64,000 nucleotides of DNA from Marchantia polymorpha subsp. ruderalis (taxonomy: Eukaryota; Streptophyta; Marchantiopsida; Marchantiales; Marchantiaceae). Within the stretch, counting starts at the first letter, position 1; the number at the start of each line of letters is the position of its first letter. Positions 11,800 through 24,366 of this stretch are shown in pieces. Location of the stretch: contig AP031356.1 of NCBI GenBank assembly GCA_037833965.1, forward strand, positions 1,634,501-1,698,500, given 5' to 3'. The translations under genes and the position numbers were made by a program. The notes below the pieces were generated by a model, which was not told the DNA's origin, ran no database searches, and saw nothing but the letters and a program-made list of their open reading frames with translations.

Positions 11800-13658
11800 A
11801 AGGGAGAGAGAGATGCGAAATGTACTAATACTAACCTTATTAGCGAACATTATGGAAAAACTACGGATAACTCGATCAAATATACATTAAATAAATTATC
11901 CAACCATTTTAAATTATAATTATAATTTATAATTTTTATACATTAGAACTAAATATATACAATTTCCAAATTTCGAAATGAAAACAGCTAATAAGGTTCT
12001 CTTTCTTATATATATATCAACAAAGATAAAATCACTATCTCAGTACTTGTGGGGATTAATAAAGTATTACTTTATCACAATATAATACATAATGAACAAT
12101 CAAAAGATGGTATTAAAGTCTAATCAAATTAGGTCTAGTGAGAAATTAGATCTAGTGAAAAATAATCACTTAATAAAAATGAGAAAAATATATGTCTATA
12201 CACATGTTCATCATTATAATACTCTTGTATGTTTTCATCTTATGTGATTTCATCCTCAGACGACAGAGACAACAAAAATGTTCAATCTATTAAAAATTGA
12301 AATTGAAATCTATTGGATTCTATAATGATGGTAAGAATTTCATCTTGTTTAATTTGAATATTCTATATTGAAGTGTCAACTTTCATCACTTTTGTTTTTT
12401 TTTTTTTTTTTACTTTTCATATTCTCATGCAAAGTATATATAGCTTGCTATTGTATAGGTTCTAGATTTTTTTGTATTTTTTCGTTTTTTCATGATTGCA
12501 TTGAATAGTTTACTTGTATTAAATAATATTCCGATGACTTTACTTGATCATGCTAATATAATGTAACATTGATAACTATCCAACCTTTTTTATGTCCTTA
12601 CTTTATATGGAAATCAATGATCTCAAGTAATTTCTGTTTGTTTCAAAGATTGATGTACACAATCATTTTCTTGTTATTTCATGAATTAAACTCAAAGATA
12701 TAATTCATATCCAAGCAAAGAGCAATATCGTTTTTATACCATTGGATTTTAACATTCAAACTTTTGAGTCAAAAAAGATGTGATATATATAATACAAGGA
12801 TACAATGTATTTTCTTTATGATTAACTTCACTCCTTTTGGATCTATAACATGACATATACCACAAAAAAAATATTGATATTTATTATGTTCTCAATTAAA
12901 AATTGTAAATGTTAACTAAAAATAAAAAAATTGCTAATTTTTTATTTTTGACTAAAACATTCAAAATTTTATCTACCAAGCATGTTTAAATATGAAATGA
13001 AAAATTTAGATTCTCCACGATAATTCTTCATCTTCATTTTGAATAACTTCTATCTTTGTATTTTTTGATTAAAGATGGTGATAATAATATTTTGAAATTT
13101 GAAATTTTCAACAGTTTTACATAATCTGATAATCAAAATATTAATTTTGACACAAAAAATACATTTAAATTATGAAAAGAATGATCAAATTACATCTTAC
13201 ATAAAAAATATAAATCAAACTAGATCATTGTAACATAACAATAAGATTTTTCTTCTTTATAACTATATCATCAAGATGTATAACACTTTGAAAAAAACTA
13301 GATCAAATCATGTATTGCATGTATAATCCAAATTTGATGAAATAAAATTAGATCTTAAAAGCATAAAAATGCAAAAATGTATATTTTCATGTGGTGCGAA
13401 CTTCACATGTGTTAAATATTACTTTCATATCATCATGTCTTAAATTTTTTTAAGTTCAGATCAAACATTTCGATCATTTATGTGAAATCCAACAAAATAC
13501 TGTGTGATAATTTTGAACCGACAGTATTATTGCATGACATATTTTTTAACAACTTGCCAAAATTTAAAGATATAAAAATATATATACATCAAATTGAAGT
13601 TTAGCCAGGGAATAGATCTTACATCAACACTTAAAAAAAATGTCATATGCATAAAAGA
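11800..13658. other. Very AT-rich DNA, no gene seen
   Basis: About 1.9 kb with dense stops in all frames, a poly-T run near 12390 and many short A/T runs. No recognisable coding remnant or RNA gene. Confidence 0.6.
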
Positions 13659-13975
13659 TTACAAATTTTGTTCATCAAATCATCCTTAATATAACTTCAT
13701 CATATATCATTCTCCCTCTTTCATCATCAATTAGTGCTCTTGATTCACATAACATGTAAATAATATTCCATATTTAAAAAAACATTTGTACATATATATA
13801 ATAAAATAGATCACACACCTTTTTTTACAAATCATTTTTTATATAACTTTATCATATATCATTATCTCTCTGATGTAGTTGATGCTCTTAATTCACATAA
13901 AATTTAAATAATATTTCATATTCTTTATATTTACATATATATATATATAATGAAATAGATCACACAATATTTTTT
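13659..13975. repeat. Diverged tandem duplication (about 150-166 bp units)
   Basis: Two adjacent units begin TTACAAAT at about 13659 and 13825; a third TTACAAA at about 13974 closes the array. Shared blocks include CATATATCATT, CTCTTNATTCACATAA and AATAGATCACACA in the same order. The units differ by small indels and a short (AT)n expansion at about 13938-13950. Confidence 0.75.
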
Positions 13976-13998
13976 ACAAACGTGTGAATGCTTGTAAC

Positions 13999-14526
13999 TA
14001 GGCCTTGGCAAGGCAACGTACAAGGTAACCGGGTAAGCCATAGGCCTCTACCTTTACCCTGCCTTTTATCTTATTCGTGTCACTGTCGTCTACCTTTACC
14101 CTTTACTTCTACCTCAGGGTAATTATCGGGTTACCCGATACAAATTCTTAATAGTTAAAAAATTACTTTTACATCAGTGCTACTCGGTAATTACCCTATT
14201 ATATATACCCTAAACGTTAAAAGATCAAGGCTACCCGGTAATTACCCTATTACCTCTCCCCTAAAGGGTAAAAGGTAGAGGTAATTTACCTATTTAGTGT
14301 AGTTTATATGGATCTCTTCAGCAGGATTGTGTAGAATTACATTATGAATAATTCTGGGAGTGTACACATTTTTGTTTTTCGCGAGTACGAGGGTTAGCCA
14401 GTAATTACTGGGTAACCCATTTGGCTCTACCTTTACCTTACCTTTACCCTACCCTATAGTCAAACCTTTAACTTTTACACTTTTACCGCGTAACCCTAAA
14501 AGGTTACCTTACCTTGCCAAGGCTTA
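13999..14526. mobile_element. Non-autonomous hAT-type MITE with 8-bp target duplication
   Basis: The left end is TAGGCCTTGGCAAGG. The reverse complement of the right end is TAAGCCTTGGCAAGG, so 14 of 15 terminal bases match, with a further shared AGGTAACC farther in. Direct flanks are CTTGTAAC (13991-13998) and CTTATAAC (14527-14534), an 8-bp target duplication with one difference, as hAT transposases make. The interior has no coding capacity. It is filled with both orientations of short motifs such as GGTAATTACCC, CTACCTTTACC and GGGTAACC, which may be subterminal transposase-binding repeats. Length is 528 bp. The element depends on a transposase made elsewhere. Confidence 0.85.
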
Positions 14527-14534
14527 CTTATAAC

Positions 14535-15600
14535 CCTACTATCGATACTGAAGTATCATAATGATGAATTGTTTACATATTCATATTCAAATATGTTGAT
14601 TGAGGTTTTTTTATTATCATTTCATCCATATTGATAGTTATTCAAACCTATGCTACATACAGGTTTTGTAATCACCACATTAACTACAATCATTTTTAAT
14701 GATCAGAAAAATTATAGATTTATCTTGATTTGAATGAATTGTGACAATTTTATTTTTATTTGTGATGTATTTGTTAGTTAACTTCACTTTAAACATTACA
14801 TATCTTACAACTTCATAGATGGCTACTTTTAATGCTTCATATAAAAAATTATCCTTTTTAACTAAATTATTGTACAAAATAATGACAAATTTAATAAATA
14901 TTGAAGATATAGTAGTCAGATGAATCATAATAGCTATTTTTCATTCTTCAAATTGAATCTGATAGATATGAAGTTTTATCTATCTATGATAGTATTGACA
15001 CATGTAAATAAAAAATATTATAGGTGTGAGAAAAATTCAAGGTTAAAACTCAATTATTGTGAAAATAGAAGTATTGAAATACATTATTTAACCAAGATTC
15101 AAGAACATATATACTTGTCAAAGAAATAAATTGTATGAATCATCTAAGTGTAATAATGATCATTTGTAGTTTTGAAAAATCTAGAATGCTAACATTCAGA
15201 CAGTTGCAGACATCTCTTGAAGAAAGAAAAGTAAAGTTTAACAACAATAAGGTAGAAATGAAGACAGCTAAGCATATTTTGAAACTCAAAGCAAATACTT
15301 GAGAAGCTAAAACCAAGTTCAAGGTTGTAGAATATCTGAATTTACTTGTTTTGGATATCAAGAAGTATGAGTAATACCAAAATGAGATTTTCAAAAGAAG
15401 CAAATTTTCCAAATTTTGACCGCTACTATGATTGAACCAAGAATTATTAACGAGTCAGGGAATTGGTGACATATTTTTTTCCATTAAAAGTCTGAAGACT
15501 TACAAACGAGTGGAAAAAAAGTCAAACATTCAAATGTCACAAGATATTATTACAAGTGTTTGATGAAACAAGCTAATAGCCACAAAGTCTGGCGGAGCAA
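14535..15600. other. AT-rich DNA without recognised gene
   Basis: Short open frames exist (for example 15140-15412 minus, 90 codons), but none shows a motif. The right part may be leader of the copia remnant that follows. Confidence 0.45.
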
Positions 15601-16970
15601 AAAATAAGACAGTCAATGATGATGAACGTGATGGCGATATATTTTGGAAGCAAGATATGAGATAGTCAATGATGATGAACGTGGTAAATATCTACTCTAG
15701 AAGCAAGATATGAGATGATAAATGATGATGTATGTGATGATTATCTACTTCAAACAACATAAATGAAAGACAAAACAAAGGTTTTGAGTTTAAGCAAAAC
15801 GTTGAGATAGAAACATTACATCTACAATGATGATGATTGACAAAATTTTAACAGAAGGTTGTGACTATGTTCAAACTACATATAAAACCTTTGAATCCTT
15901 AAAATTTGGATAAGTATGAGTGTGATGTTACGTTGTTCAAGGCTCTTGAGCCATGATTTCATTGCAAAGAGTTATCAAAGAAGATGTATGTTTTTTTAAA
16001 GCTTATGAGCTTCACCCTGAAAAATTTTTGCACAAATATCCAATATCATATTGAGTTTGATGATATTATCATTGATCTTCAAAATCTTGAAGAGTAGATA
16101 AATAATGAGAGAGTAAATTTTCATCTCTTGAGATCATTGTCTTCCTTCTATCAATCACTGTCATGTGAATTGCTTCAATGCGATTTGTGTAATATCATTT
16201 ACAATGAAGTTGTGTATGCTCTATTAATTGATGATTAACTAGAAAAAATTTTATCATCTTTTTCATATTCTTTTTTTGATACTACATTCAGTGTGAGGTC
16301 AATCATATTCACAAAATAATAAATATGACAATTGTTTTGGATCTAAGGATCAATCCAATTTTATAAAAAATTTATTTTCTCTAAATATGATGATATGTTA
16401 AAAATTGTGACTTAAGTGTCTTATGTAAAAAATATAACTATGTGATGACAAAGTTATCTTTTAGTTAATGTGACTCAAGAGTTTGATCTCAAGAAAAATG
16501 ACTTGTTGGATAATACACTATTTTCTAGCTATATACGATATGAAGGTGCATTGGAATAAAGTGAAATGAATTTTTGGATATTTTATGTGTACTAAGGATT
16601 ATTATCTATTGTTTGATAATTTATTGGACAATGCAAAATCTTTTTAAAAGTATATTGATGCTCATTTGGGACAAAATCTGAACTTTAATAAATCTATTAC
16701 TGAATAGGTGTTTACAGTTGGCAATAAATGCATTATTTGAAAATCTACATTGCAAAAATGTGTAACTTATAACAAACTAGAGTTGGATATATAGTTGTAA
16801 TAGAAGCAACAAAGCAAGCTATTTGATTAAATATGTTATTCACAAATGAAATTAAAATAAGAGACTGTTAATCTTCATTGTGATAGTTAAAATGTATATC
16901 ATCTGGTTGCAAATCCAAGTGATGAAAAGTAAAATGAAACACACCCACATTAAGTATCACTTACTGTCAC
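15600..16970 (+). mobile_element. Internally deleted Ty1/copia remnant (gag joined to RNase H)
   Basis: Plus-strand frames near 15990-16230 give a copia gag (UBN2-like) remnant: FDDIIIDLQNLEE, then LLRSLSSFYQSLSCELLQ. This parallels the gag of the larger copia at 20.6-20.8 kb. At about 16700-16960 the sequence jumps to the C-terminal RNase H region: KSTLQKCVTYNKLELD, then NLHCDS and HLVANPSDEK, with several stops. Protease, integrase and most of RT are missing, so the element suffered a large internal deletion as well as point decay. LTRs were not identified. Confidence 0.65.
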
Positions 16971-18526
16971 ATGCCATGTTTGATAACAAAATTTTGAATT
17001 ACTCAAGCAATATATAGATACATACATACACAACGTAAGATCAATTCCTCTTAAAAATTTACGTAAATGGTTTATGTACAATCAATACTTTAGAATATGT
17101 GATTACAAAAATCAATTAAAGTAGACAATGTGAAATTTTTAACATATTGATTTTGAAAAATCAATCAAAATTTACAAATAATCTAACCAATATAAAATCC
17201 ATTCAGAATTTATCACATAATCAATTGCGTATGACATTTGTTATTTTGCACTCAATGAAGGAATGTAACATTTTTCAATGGATGAAACAATATGTAACAA
17301 CTTAACAATAATTTATTTTGTATGCATAATAATAGTTAAAAATTATTCATACAAAAGATATTAGATGTGAAAGTTATGCAATATGCTTTGTTTATGTTTA
17401 ATTTGTATACTATATTTTGATATATAAGCATAATCTATTAATTTATATGATTTATCATTGATGCAAACAAATTTGCATTTTTTTGGGTGCAAATTTACAT
17501 ACTTAATTTGCAAATTACATATTTACATGATTTTTTATTTATAAATGTTTATATTACTTTAATCATGACATACTTAGTTTTAACTCTTGAGTGAAGAATA
17601 TGCAAATTGTGAAGCATTGAAAAACTTGATTATCAAATCACATAATTTAACATACAAAATGAAGGTAATAAAGTGTAATGCTATAATTATTATATATTTT
17701 TTTCTAAAATTTTAAAAATTAGATTTTCTATGTTGATAAAAATTACAATAAGAAAAAAATTAAGATTCTAAAAAACCAATTTATTTGGATGAATTTATTT
17801 GTTGAAAATAATAGAATTGTAAAATATTATTATGAATCTAATTGTTCCTATACGTTATAAAAAAACATGTTTTTAAGTTTGAGTTATATGTGTTTTTATA
17901 TGTCTCACTTTTGATATGTAGTGAATCAGATTCTTGAACTAAAGATATGTTTTGTTCTCAAGTAGTTGATAGCGTTTTGTTCAAGTCATAAGTTGGTTCA
18001 TTTTGAATGTAGTGACTGTGTTGAAGAGAAGTTCATTATGATTTGATGAATGAAGAGCAACTCTTCCATTTGTACCATTGTATACAGAATAGTCATTCCA
18101 CATGCTGATATTGCTCTTGATATAATTTTCCAAATCAAAATAGTGAACATGAGTGAATCAATAGCCATATCTTTGCCAATGGCTATTATAGGCTAGTACA
18201 ATTTGAACATCATTATTGTCTTCAACGCTTCACGACATCAAGTATCTTATGAAAACACTCTTCCGTATATGATTTCATAGAATTTCTCGCTCAGAACCTG
18301 TAAAGCTATAGGCTTATTCATCGCCTATGCAACCTCTTTAAGATCAGCCAATATCATGCATCCGAGACATCACAACATATACATTGCATGGATTTACGGA
18401 AACATCGTATGGATCCATTTTACGCTTGAACATCGCATGTGTTTGTCCCCAATCAAAACTTGCTTGTGCGATGTGTTCTCCGGGTGAAGGTAGATGAACG
18501 ATCAGTGCATGGAAACTGCAGTTAAA
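16971..18526. other. AT-rich DNA left of the copia insertion site
   Basis: No gene recognised. The last five bases (18522-18526, TTAAA) are the left target duplication of the copia element that starts at 18527. Confidence 0.5.
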
Positions 18527-18776
18527 TGTTGCAATTAACTCCATTTTTGGGATAACCTTCTAATTTTGTTGGCTGGAGTCGGTTGGTACAACAATTTATA
18601 TATCTCTTAGTTGCTAGTCTGTAGCATGCCGCGTTGCATGTTTTATCAAAGCCGCTTCGTTTTACACGTGGACGTAGCACAGAAGGGTGAACCACATACT
18701 CGTGTGTTTATTCGTTTTTCTTTGTGTGTATTCTTCTGTGCATGTTACTCTCACCAATAGTATTTCTCGTCGAGTA
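18527..18776 (+). repeat. 5' LTR of the copia element
   Basis: The start TGTTGCAATTAACTCCATTT aligns with TGTTGCTGTTAACTTCATTT of the 3' LTR. Homology continues through CCTTCTAATTTTGT, GCATGTTTTATC and TTTCTC near the end. Both copies end in TA rather than the usual CA. Length is 250 bp. The two LTRs differ at many positions, so the insertion is old. Confidence 0.85.
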
Positions 18777-18778
18777 AG

Positions 18779-18790
18779 TGATATCAGAGC
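18779..18790 (+). other. Primer-binding site (tRNA-Met type)
   Basis: TGATATCAGAGC lies two bases after the 5' LTR. It differs by one base from TGGTATCAGAGC, the common plant copia site complementary to the 3' end of initiator tRNA-Met, which primes minus-strand DNA synthesis. Confidence 0.8.
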
Positions 18791-19799
18791 ACAAGAGTTG
18801 AGGAGTGCGGGGCCGTTGAGTATGAAATTGGAGCTCACATTTGTCGGACAAGTAGGTGAGGAGTGGAAGCATGCGTGACATATATCAACAAACAAACGAG
18901 GTGTCAATTTTGGGATGTATTTTTCCCATGGGATTGAAGCGTGGACAAAAGCGAAAGGAGTGTAGCAATGAAGCTCGCTAGTTCGTGAGTTGCAGTCATA
19001 GTTGCGTGGACGTGAGTCAACTCGTGATGAGATTTGATGTTGAAACTCTCTTGTCCTTTGTTTCTATTATAGTGTGGTTCGAGGTACGAAGTTCATGACT
19101 CCGAAGATGCTAGCGAGGGCAGATAGAGTCATGTTCCAATTCCGAACAAGGGAGCATCCGGACCTCAAAGAGCTTATTATACGTGGTTGGTGTGGAGCGG
19201 CAGCCAACAATTGGAAGCTCTTTTTGGAAGAGAAAAGAAACAAGTCCGCTAAAGTGATTTGTTGAGGAAGGATAGAGTAGAGAATATTAGAGTAGAATAT
19301 TGCTTGCTTGATGTCGTATGGCAAGCACCAACGAGTAGGTTGTCATGTCACGTTCCGTCATTGGATTTCTACGGACATACTTCATTTTCTTCAAGTACAA
19401 ATTGTTATCCTGCCCAATCCTTCGGCCTTGTAACACTTCAACGAGCTGCAACTATCCACGGTGTTCAGTTTCTCAAATCAAGAATGATTAGAGGAGCACA
19501 ACGAGCTTTGGGATTGAGCAGGTGAGAAAATCGCAAGCGAGTAACTGAACATGTTCAAATTTGTCGAGGAGTTTGGCATTCATCTAAAAGAATCTAGGCA
19601 GGTCCAAACGCACAAGCAAAACGTCGAGTAGCAAACGTAGGAATTGTGCACCGCTTGTAGGATCAAGCGCTCAGCATGACAACACGTGTCGTTGCTCACA
19701 GGATGACACATCACTCTTTTCCAATCACCACGTCAAAACGACAAATGTGTAGAAACAGACATGTGTTTGCCACACGACACACATAAGAAGAGTGGTCGA

Positions 19800-20110
19800 G
19801 TTCGGGTAGCTTCGGGCATGTGCGGGTAGAGAGTGATCAGCTTCGTGCATCTCGGATAATAGTGTGCATCTCATGCAGCGATCGGTCATCTCCAAGCGGT
19901 AAGTGGGCAGTAGCGGGCACCTCGGGGAGCGATCAATCAGCTCCGCGCAGGTTTGGGTAGCGAGCTGACAGCTCGGGCAGATGCGTGCAGCAATCAGTCA
20001 TCTCTGTGCAAATTCGGGTAGGTTTGGCCATCTTGGGAAGCAAACGGTCATATCGAACAAGTGTGGGTAGAGATCTGTCAGCTTTGGACAAGATTGAGCT
20101 ATTTCGGGCA
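19800..20110 (+). repeat. Degenerate minisatellite in the copia leader
   Basis: Units of roughly 50-60 bp carry the pattern AGCGATCGGTCATCTCC / AGCGATCAATCAGCTCC / AGCAATCAGTCATCTCT / AGCAAACGGTCATATCG, starting near 19878, 19928, 19989 and 20038. They alternate with TTCGGGTAG-like blocks. The array is GC-richer than its surroundings and non-coding. Confidence 0.6.
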
Positions 20111-20409
20111 ACTCTAAGTAGATTCAGAAATATTCTATCCACAAGAATATTTGTTTCAACAAAATTTCTCTAAATATAGGCAAATTGGATATAGTTGAAA
20201 AACTATCGATGTAACGAAGGCGTTGATGTACTTCATGGAAGTTAACGGATGAGCAAAAAGGAGGAAATTGCCACAATTTCTAGATTTTGTTGTACATAGA
20301 TGACAACAAGATAAGGCGGAGTATTTGATTATGAGATCATAATGTTTGATGAACGCGGACACTACCTGATTTGGGAAAGTCAAGTAAAGTATAAGCTGAA
20401 GGTCATGGG

Positions 20410-20885
20410 CATTGACATGGTGTTAAGGAAAAAATCTCACACCCTCAACAATATCAAGTGAAAAGATCTACAGTACAAGCAATGTACATCGTTTTGAAAT
20501 ATCTTCAACCTGCGGTTTTGAAGTAGGGGGAGGAGTATGATGAGGTAACTATATTTTTTGACACTCTTAAACAACAATTCCATCACTTGGAATTGGCAAA
20601 CAGATTGTAGATTCACTTGAAGCTGATGAACTTCAAGATGAAGGATTATGGGACAAAAATCCAAGATCACATCGACATCTTTGGTGATATTGTGATAGAT
20701 ATTTAGAATCTTGGCAAGAAGATTTGAGATGACATGAAGGCTCTTCATCTCCTCAACTTGCTTTTGGCATTGTATCATACGCTATCACATATACTTCTCC
20801 ATCATGATAGTAAGACTATCACTTACAACCTCGTTGTAAGTGCTCTTTTGACAAATAATTTTCAGCAAAAGATGATGTTATAATC
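20410..20885 (+). pseudogene. Copia gag remnant (UBN2-like)
   Basis: Shifting frames read IVLKYLQPAVLK, EYDEVTIFFDTLKQQFHHLE, LKLMNFKMKDYGTKIQDHID, DIVIDI-stop-NLGKK and ALHLLNLLLALYHTLSHILL. This is the helical gag core shared by plant copia elements (UBN2-type domain). Several stops interrupt it. In the living element it would form the capsid around the element RNA. Confidence 0.7.
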
Positions 20886-20956
20886 TCATTAATCTAGTTC
20901 TTCTAGGACAACCCTAAATGTGATTCGAGGTCGATCATATTTAAGGAACGACAAGG

Positions 20957-22410
20957 TTGTTGATAACGTATGGATTCTTGATAGTGCTTATTCTTATCAC
21001 ATATGTTACAATAGAGAGTTTTCTTTACTTTTTTATATCAGACGGATCAGTGATTATGGGAAATGATCAACACTGTAGGATTAAAGATGTTGGATCTGTG
21101 AAGATCCACATGTTTGATGGAGTCAAACGTGCATTAATCCAAGTTAGATATATTCCTGACATGAAAAAGATTAAAATCTTTCTTGGTATGCTAGATTCAC
21201 ACGGCCTACAGCGGAACTCTAAGAAAGGCGTGTTAGACGCTAAATCACATGATAAGATAGTACATTTAGTACACAAGCACAATAATCTATACATGATAAA
21301 GGTCAACATCATCTGTAGAGAAGTTTATTTTACTGGATCTCAATTTGAGATATCTCATGTATGGCATTCTAGAGTAGTACACATGAGTGACAAGAACATG
21401 TCTCTCCTTGACTAGAGAATGATGCTACCTAGTTTGAGTAAAGTTAACTTGACGTTTTGCAAATATCGTATCATGAATAAGCAGCACAGACAAGCCTTTG
21501 ATGTTGGAACTCATAGTTCCAAGACGTTATTTGAGTATATACATAGTGACGTGTGGAGATACTCTTGTACTGCCTCAGTCTTTGAAAAGTTATACTATGT
21601 ATCATTTATTGATGATCACTTAAGGTATGTGTGCATTTATTTCCTCATACACAAGTCTTATATGTTTTCAACTTTCAAAAGTTGATGGGCCCAAGTTGAG
21701 ACTCACACTAAACACAAGGTGAGATATTTGCGTATGAATAATGATGGGAAGTATACTTCTGAGGATTTTTAGAGTTACAATAAAGAGAAGGGGATTACTC
21801 ACCATCTCAACACGATTTATACTCCGTGACAAAATGTTGTTTCTTAAAGTTTCAATCAAAGAGTTTTGGAAAAAGTAAAAAATATGTTGATCCAATCAAA
21901 TTTACCATGTAAATTTTGGGCCAAAGTTGTCAACCTCATTTTCTTTGGTAAACCTTTCTCTTTCTAGTGCAATAAACCTTTTGACATTGTTTGAATTGAA
22001 GCACAAACGTATGGCTAATTATAGTCGTTTGAAAATTTTAAGTTGTACTATTTATCTTCACATATCCAAGCAAAATAAAAGTAAGTTAGATCTTACATCC
22101 AAGAAGTGTCGTTTTCTTGGATATGCTAGTGATGTGAAAGGTTATAGTATATGGGATCCGGTAGCCTGTAAAATTATTGTGAGTAGAGATAGTATTTTGT
22201 ATGGAACTAGGTCATTGAGAGAAGGGGGTTCTCATGCTCCCTATACTAACAAGGAAAAATCTCATCTCACGAATGTTGTTGAGGGGGAGGCTACACTCAC
22301 AAATATTATTGAAGGAGAGTTTGATCATTATTTGATTAATGATCTGACACAAGAAGTAGCACCAATACAGGTGGAAAAAGTTCCTGAGCAACAGATTCTA
22401 GAGTAGCATA
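20957..22410 (+). pseudogene. Copia protease and integrase remnant
   Basis: The protease active site is seen as VWILDSAYSYHICYNREF (about 20966-21020), with D-S-A in place of the common D-S-G. The gag-pre-integrase domain follows (21055-21415; SGSQFEISHVWHSRVVHMS-like). Integrase at 21419-21685 shows LFEYIHSDVWRYS and YYVSFIDDHLRYV, which hold the first two acidic residues of the D-D-E triad. The zinc-finger Cys pair is reduced to FCKYRI. The integrase C-terminal part (21927-22406) includes KKCRFLGYASDVKGYSIWDP. Frames are broken at 21416 and about 21690-21920. Confidence 0.8.
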
Positions 22411-22585
22411 ATGTTATCATTGATGAGACTCATGTATCTACAACATACAATAGAGATCTATTAGAATCTTCTATTATGAGATATCGAATCAGGCTAATAG
22501 AGCTATTGTTAGGTATGATGAATGGGCTGATTCATCCATTCTTGAAATTTTTGACATTGATATAGAGGATGATGATGGCAATGCA

Positions 22586-22756
22586 TTGATCTTGGAAGAA
22601 GTGAAAACTTCTTCATATAGGGATGCTCAAGCTTTGATCAATAAATTTGAATGGAATTTTATTATGCAGCATGAGATGCAATTGTTGATTGATAATAAAA
22701 CTTGGGAGTTAGTTGAACTTCATAGGGATCACACATTAATTAGTGTTGTACATGCA
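22586..22756 (+). pseudogene. Copia reverse transcriptase, left fragment
   Basis: The frame reads SSYRDAQALINKF, WNFIMQHEMQLLIDNKTWEL and VELHRDHTLIS, the start of the copia RT domain (family pattern W-x-x-A-M-x-x-E-x-x-x-L-x-x-N-x-T-W-x-L-V). The expected next motif (C-K-W-V-F-K) is missing. Homology stops at about 22750, where GC-rich unrelated sequence begins. The RT resumes near 29575. Confidence 0.75.
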
Positions 22757-23049
22757 TCTTGCGGGATCCGGCCGCATCATAGCCATTTTACTGAAGATGA
22801 AATCTCGGCCGTAGCCACAACCACCCGATTCATCTTCCAATATGGCAATCACAACCATAGCTATCTAGTACTACAACAGACGGATTGTAGTCGTGCCTAA
22901 TTTCTTCAGCAATATGGCAACCGCTTATTATCATAATGTTCAATCCGTATTCGTCATATAAGTGTGTATTTGACTTAAGGTGAATTACTTGCAACGATCT
23001 AGGTCCTGGTTAGAACGCAAAAAGAGGATGGCGTTGAATGTGCTGGAAT
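22757..23049. other. Left end of the insert in the copia RT
   Basis: GC-richer sequence (GGGATCCGGCCGCATCATAG and onward) unlike the copia on its left. No coding motif seen. It may be the end of the hAT-related element whose transposase remnant follows. Confidence 0.4.
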
Positions 23050-23456
23050 TCAACGAGCTGCGTTTATCATCGCGCGTGTTACTTGCATTGAAAAATGAGC
23101 ATTAGGACTTGAAACTTGAAGCCGATATACATAGTATTGCACGGTTGACAAAAGCAATAATCGGAAAAGAATCTGTCGCGACTCGCCATCAGGCAAAAGG
23201 CCGACGTCGTGCTTGACATCGCCATCTCGACGATCCCGTTTCTGGGCATCCGGATGAAGAAGGATTTCCCAATCTTTCTTTGACGCCTTTAGGTTGAGAT
23301 ATGTTGCCTGCTTGACATCGATGCGAGCTTCTAGTTCTTGTTGAACGTTCTCATCATACTCATCGATGTTCATTGATTTGTCTTACTCTGATGCGTAGCT
23401 ACTTGAGTTAGTATGTACAAAGATAGTGCACAGTCTCTTGACGCAATTCTTCTTGG

Positions 23457-23516
23457 CTATTGATGGACGCTTGTGACAATCGTCCATCAATAGCGATGAC
23501 AAGTGGCTTGTCATCG
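23457..23516. repeat. Two adjacent perfect hairpins
   Basis: A 13-bp perfect stem (CTATTGATGGACG, 23457-23469, with its complement at 23481-23493; 11-nt loop) is followed directly by a 10-bp stem (CGATGACAAG, 23494-23503, complement 23507-23516; 3-nt loop). They lie inside the decayed transposase. Confidence 0.9.
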
Positions 23517-24366
23517 CCAATGAACGTTGGAAGCTGCATGGATGCGCCGATCTTGCGCATAATGTCCTTGAAGTACACTTTGCTTGGTCGATTGTGACTC
23601 GGGTGAATTCATATCCTAGCATGTGATTTTTTTGCAACGAATACAAGTAGGTAGCGCTAGCGTGAAGCGGAGTGAAAATATATTTCTTCTTGAGCTGATG
23701 AAGAAGAAGCACTATGATGGGGACAATCTGTTTGCTGTCGAAGGGAATGATGACATCCTCATTACTATTTCTTGATGATGACAGGTTTATCTAGCGGTTG
23801 AAGATGGGCAATCAATTTGGTATTCCACATGCCGACAAGATGGATGTTTGGCGTATTGAACGGTTTGAGAAACTTGTTGGCCAGATTGAAGTAGTGCAAT
23901 AATTGAATCAATTTTTTGATTAGAAAGTTGTTAATCCTTTGGGCTTGCTCTTGTTGTTTCATCTTTTCAAGAGTTCAATGGATGCAGATAGTTCAACGTC
24001 CACTTACTTAAGCATGATGAAAAGATTGTCAAAAAGGCTCGCAATGTGCTGATCATCTTGTTCGTCAATTGATTGTTCAAGGGCGTCTGCTTCATGTACC
24101 TTACCATGTTCTTCAATTCATCCATAGTGTCATAGACATCTTTGGCCTTATCGTAGAAGACATAGACATGGGGTTGCTTGATCCCATCCACAATGCGCAT
24201 ATGCTTTCGCAACATCTAGTTGATGCATGTCAAAATACGATGCAAATAGCACATATCCAACTCGAATTGCGACGACATTCCTTCCACTTTAGTATTGATC
24301 GACGCTGCATCCAATTTAACTACAACTTGCCAATTTGTAGCCTGAATTGTCTCCGCCTCTTTTCAC

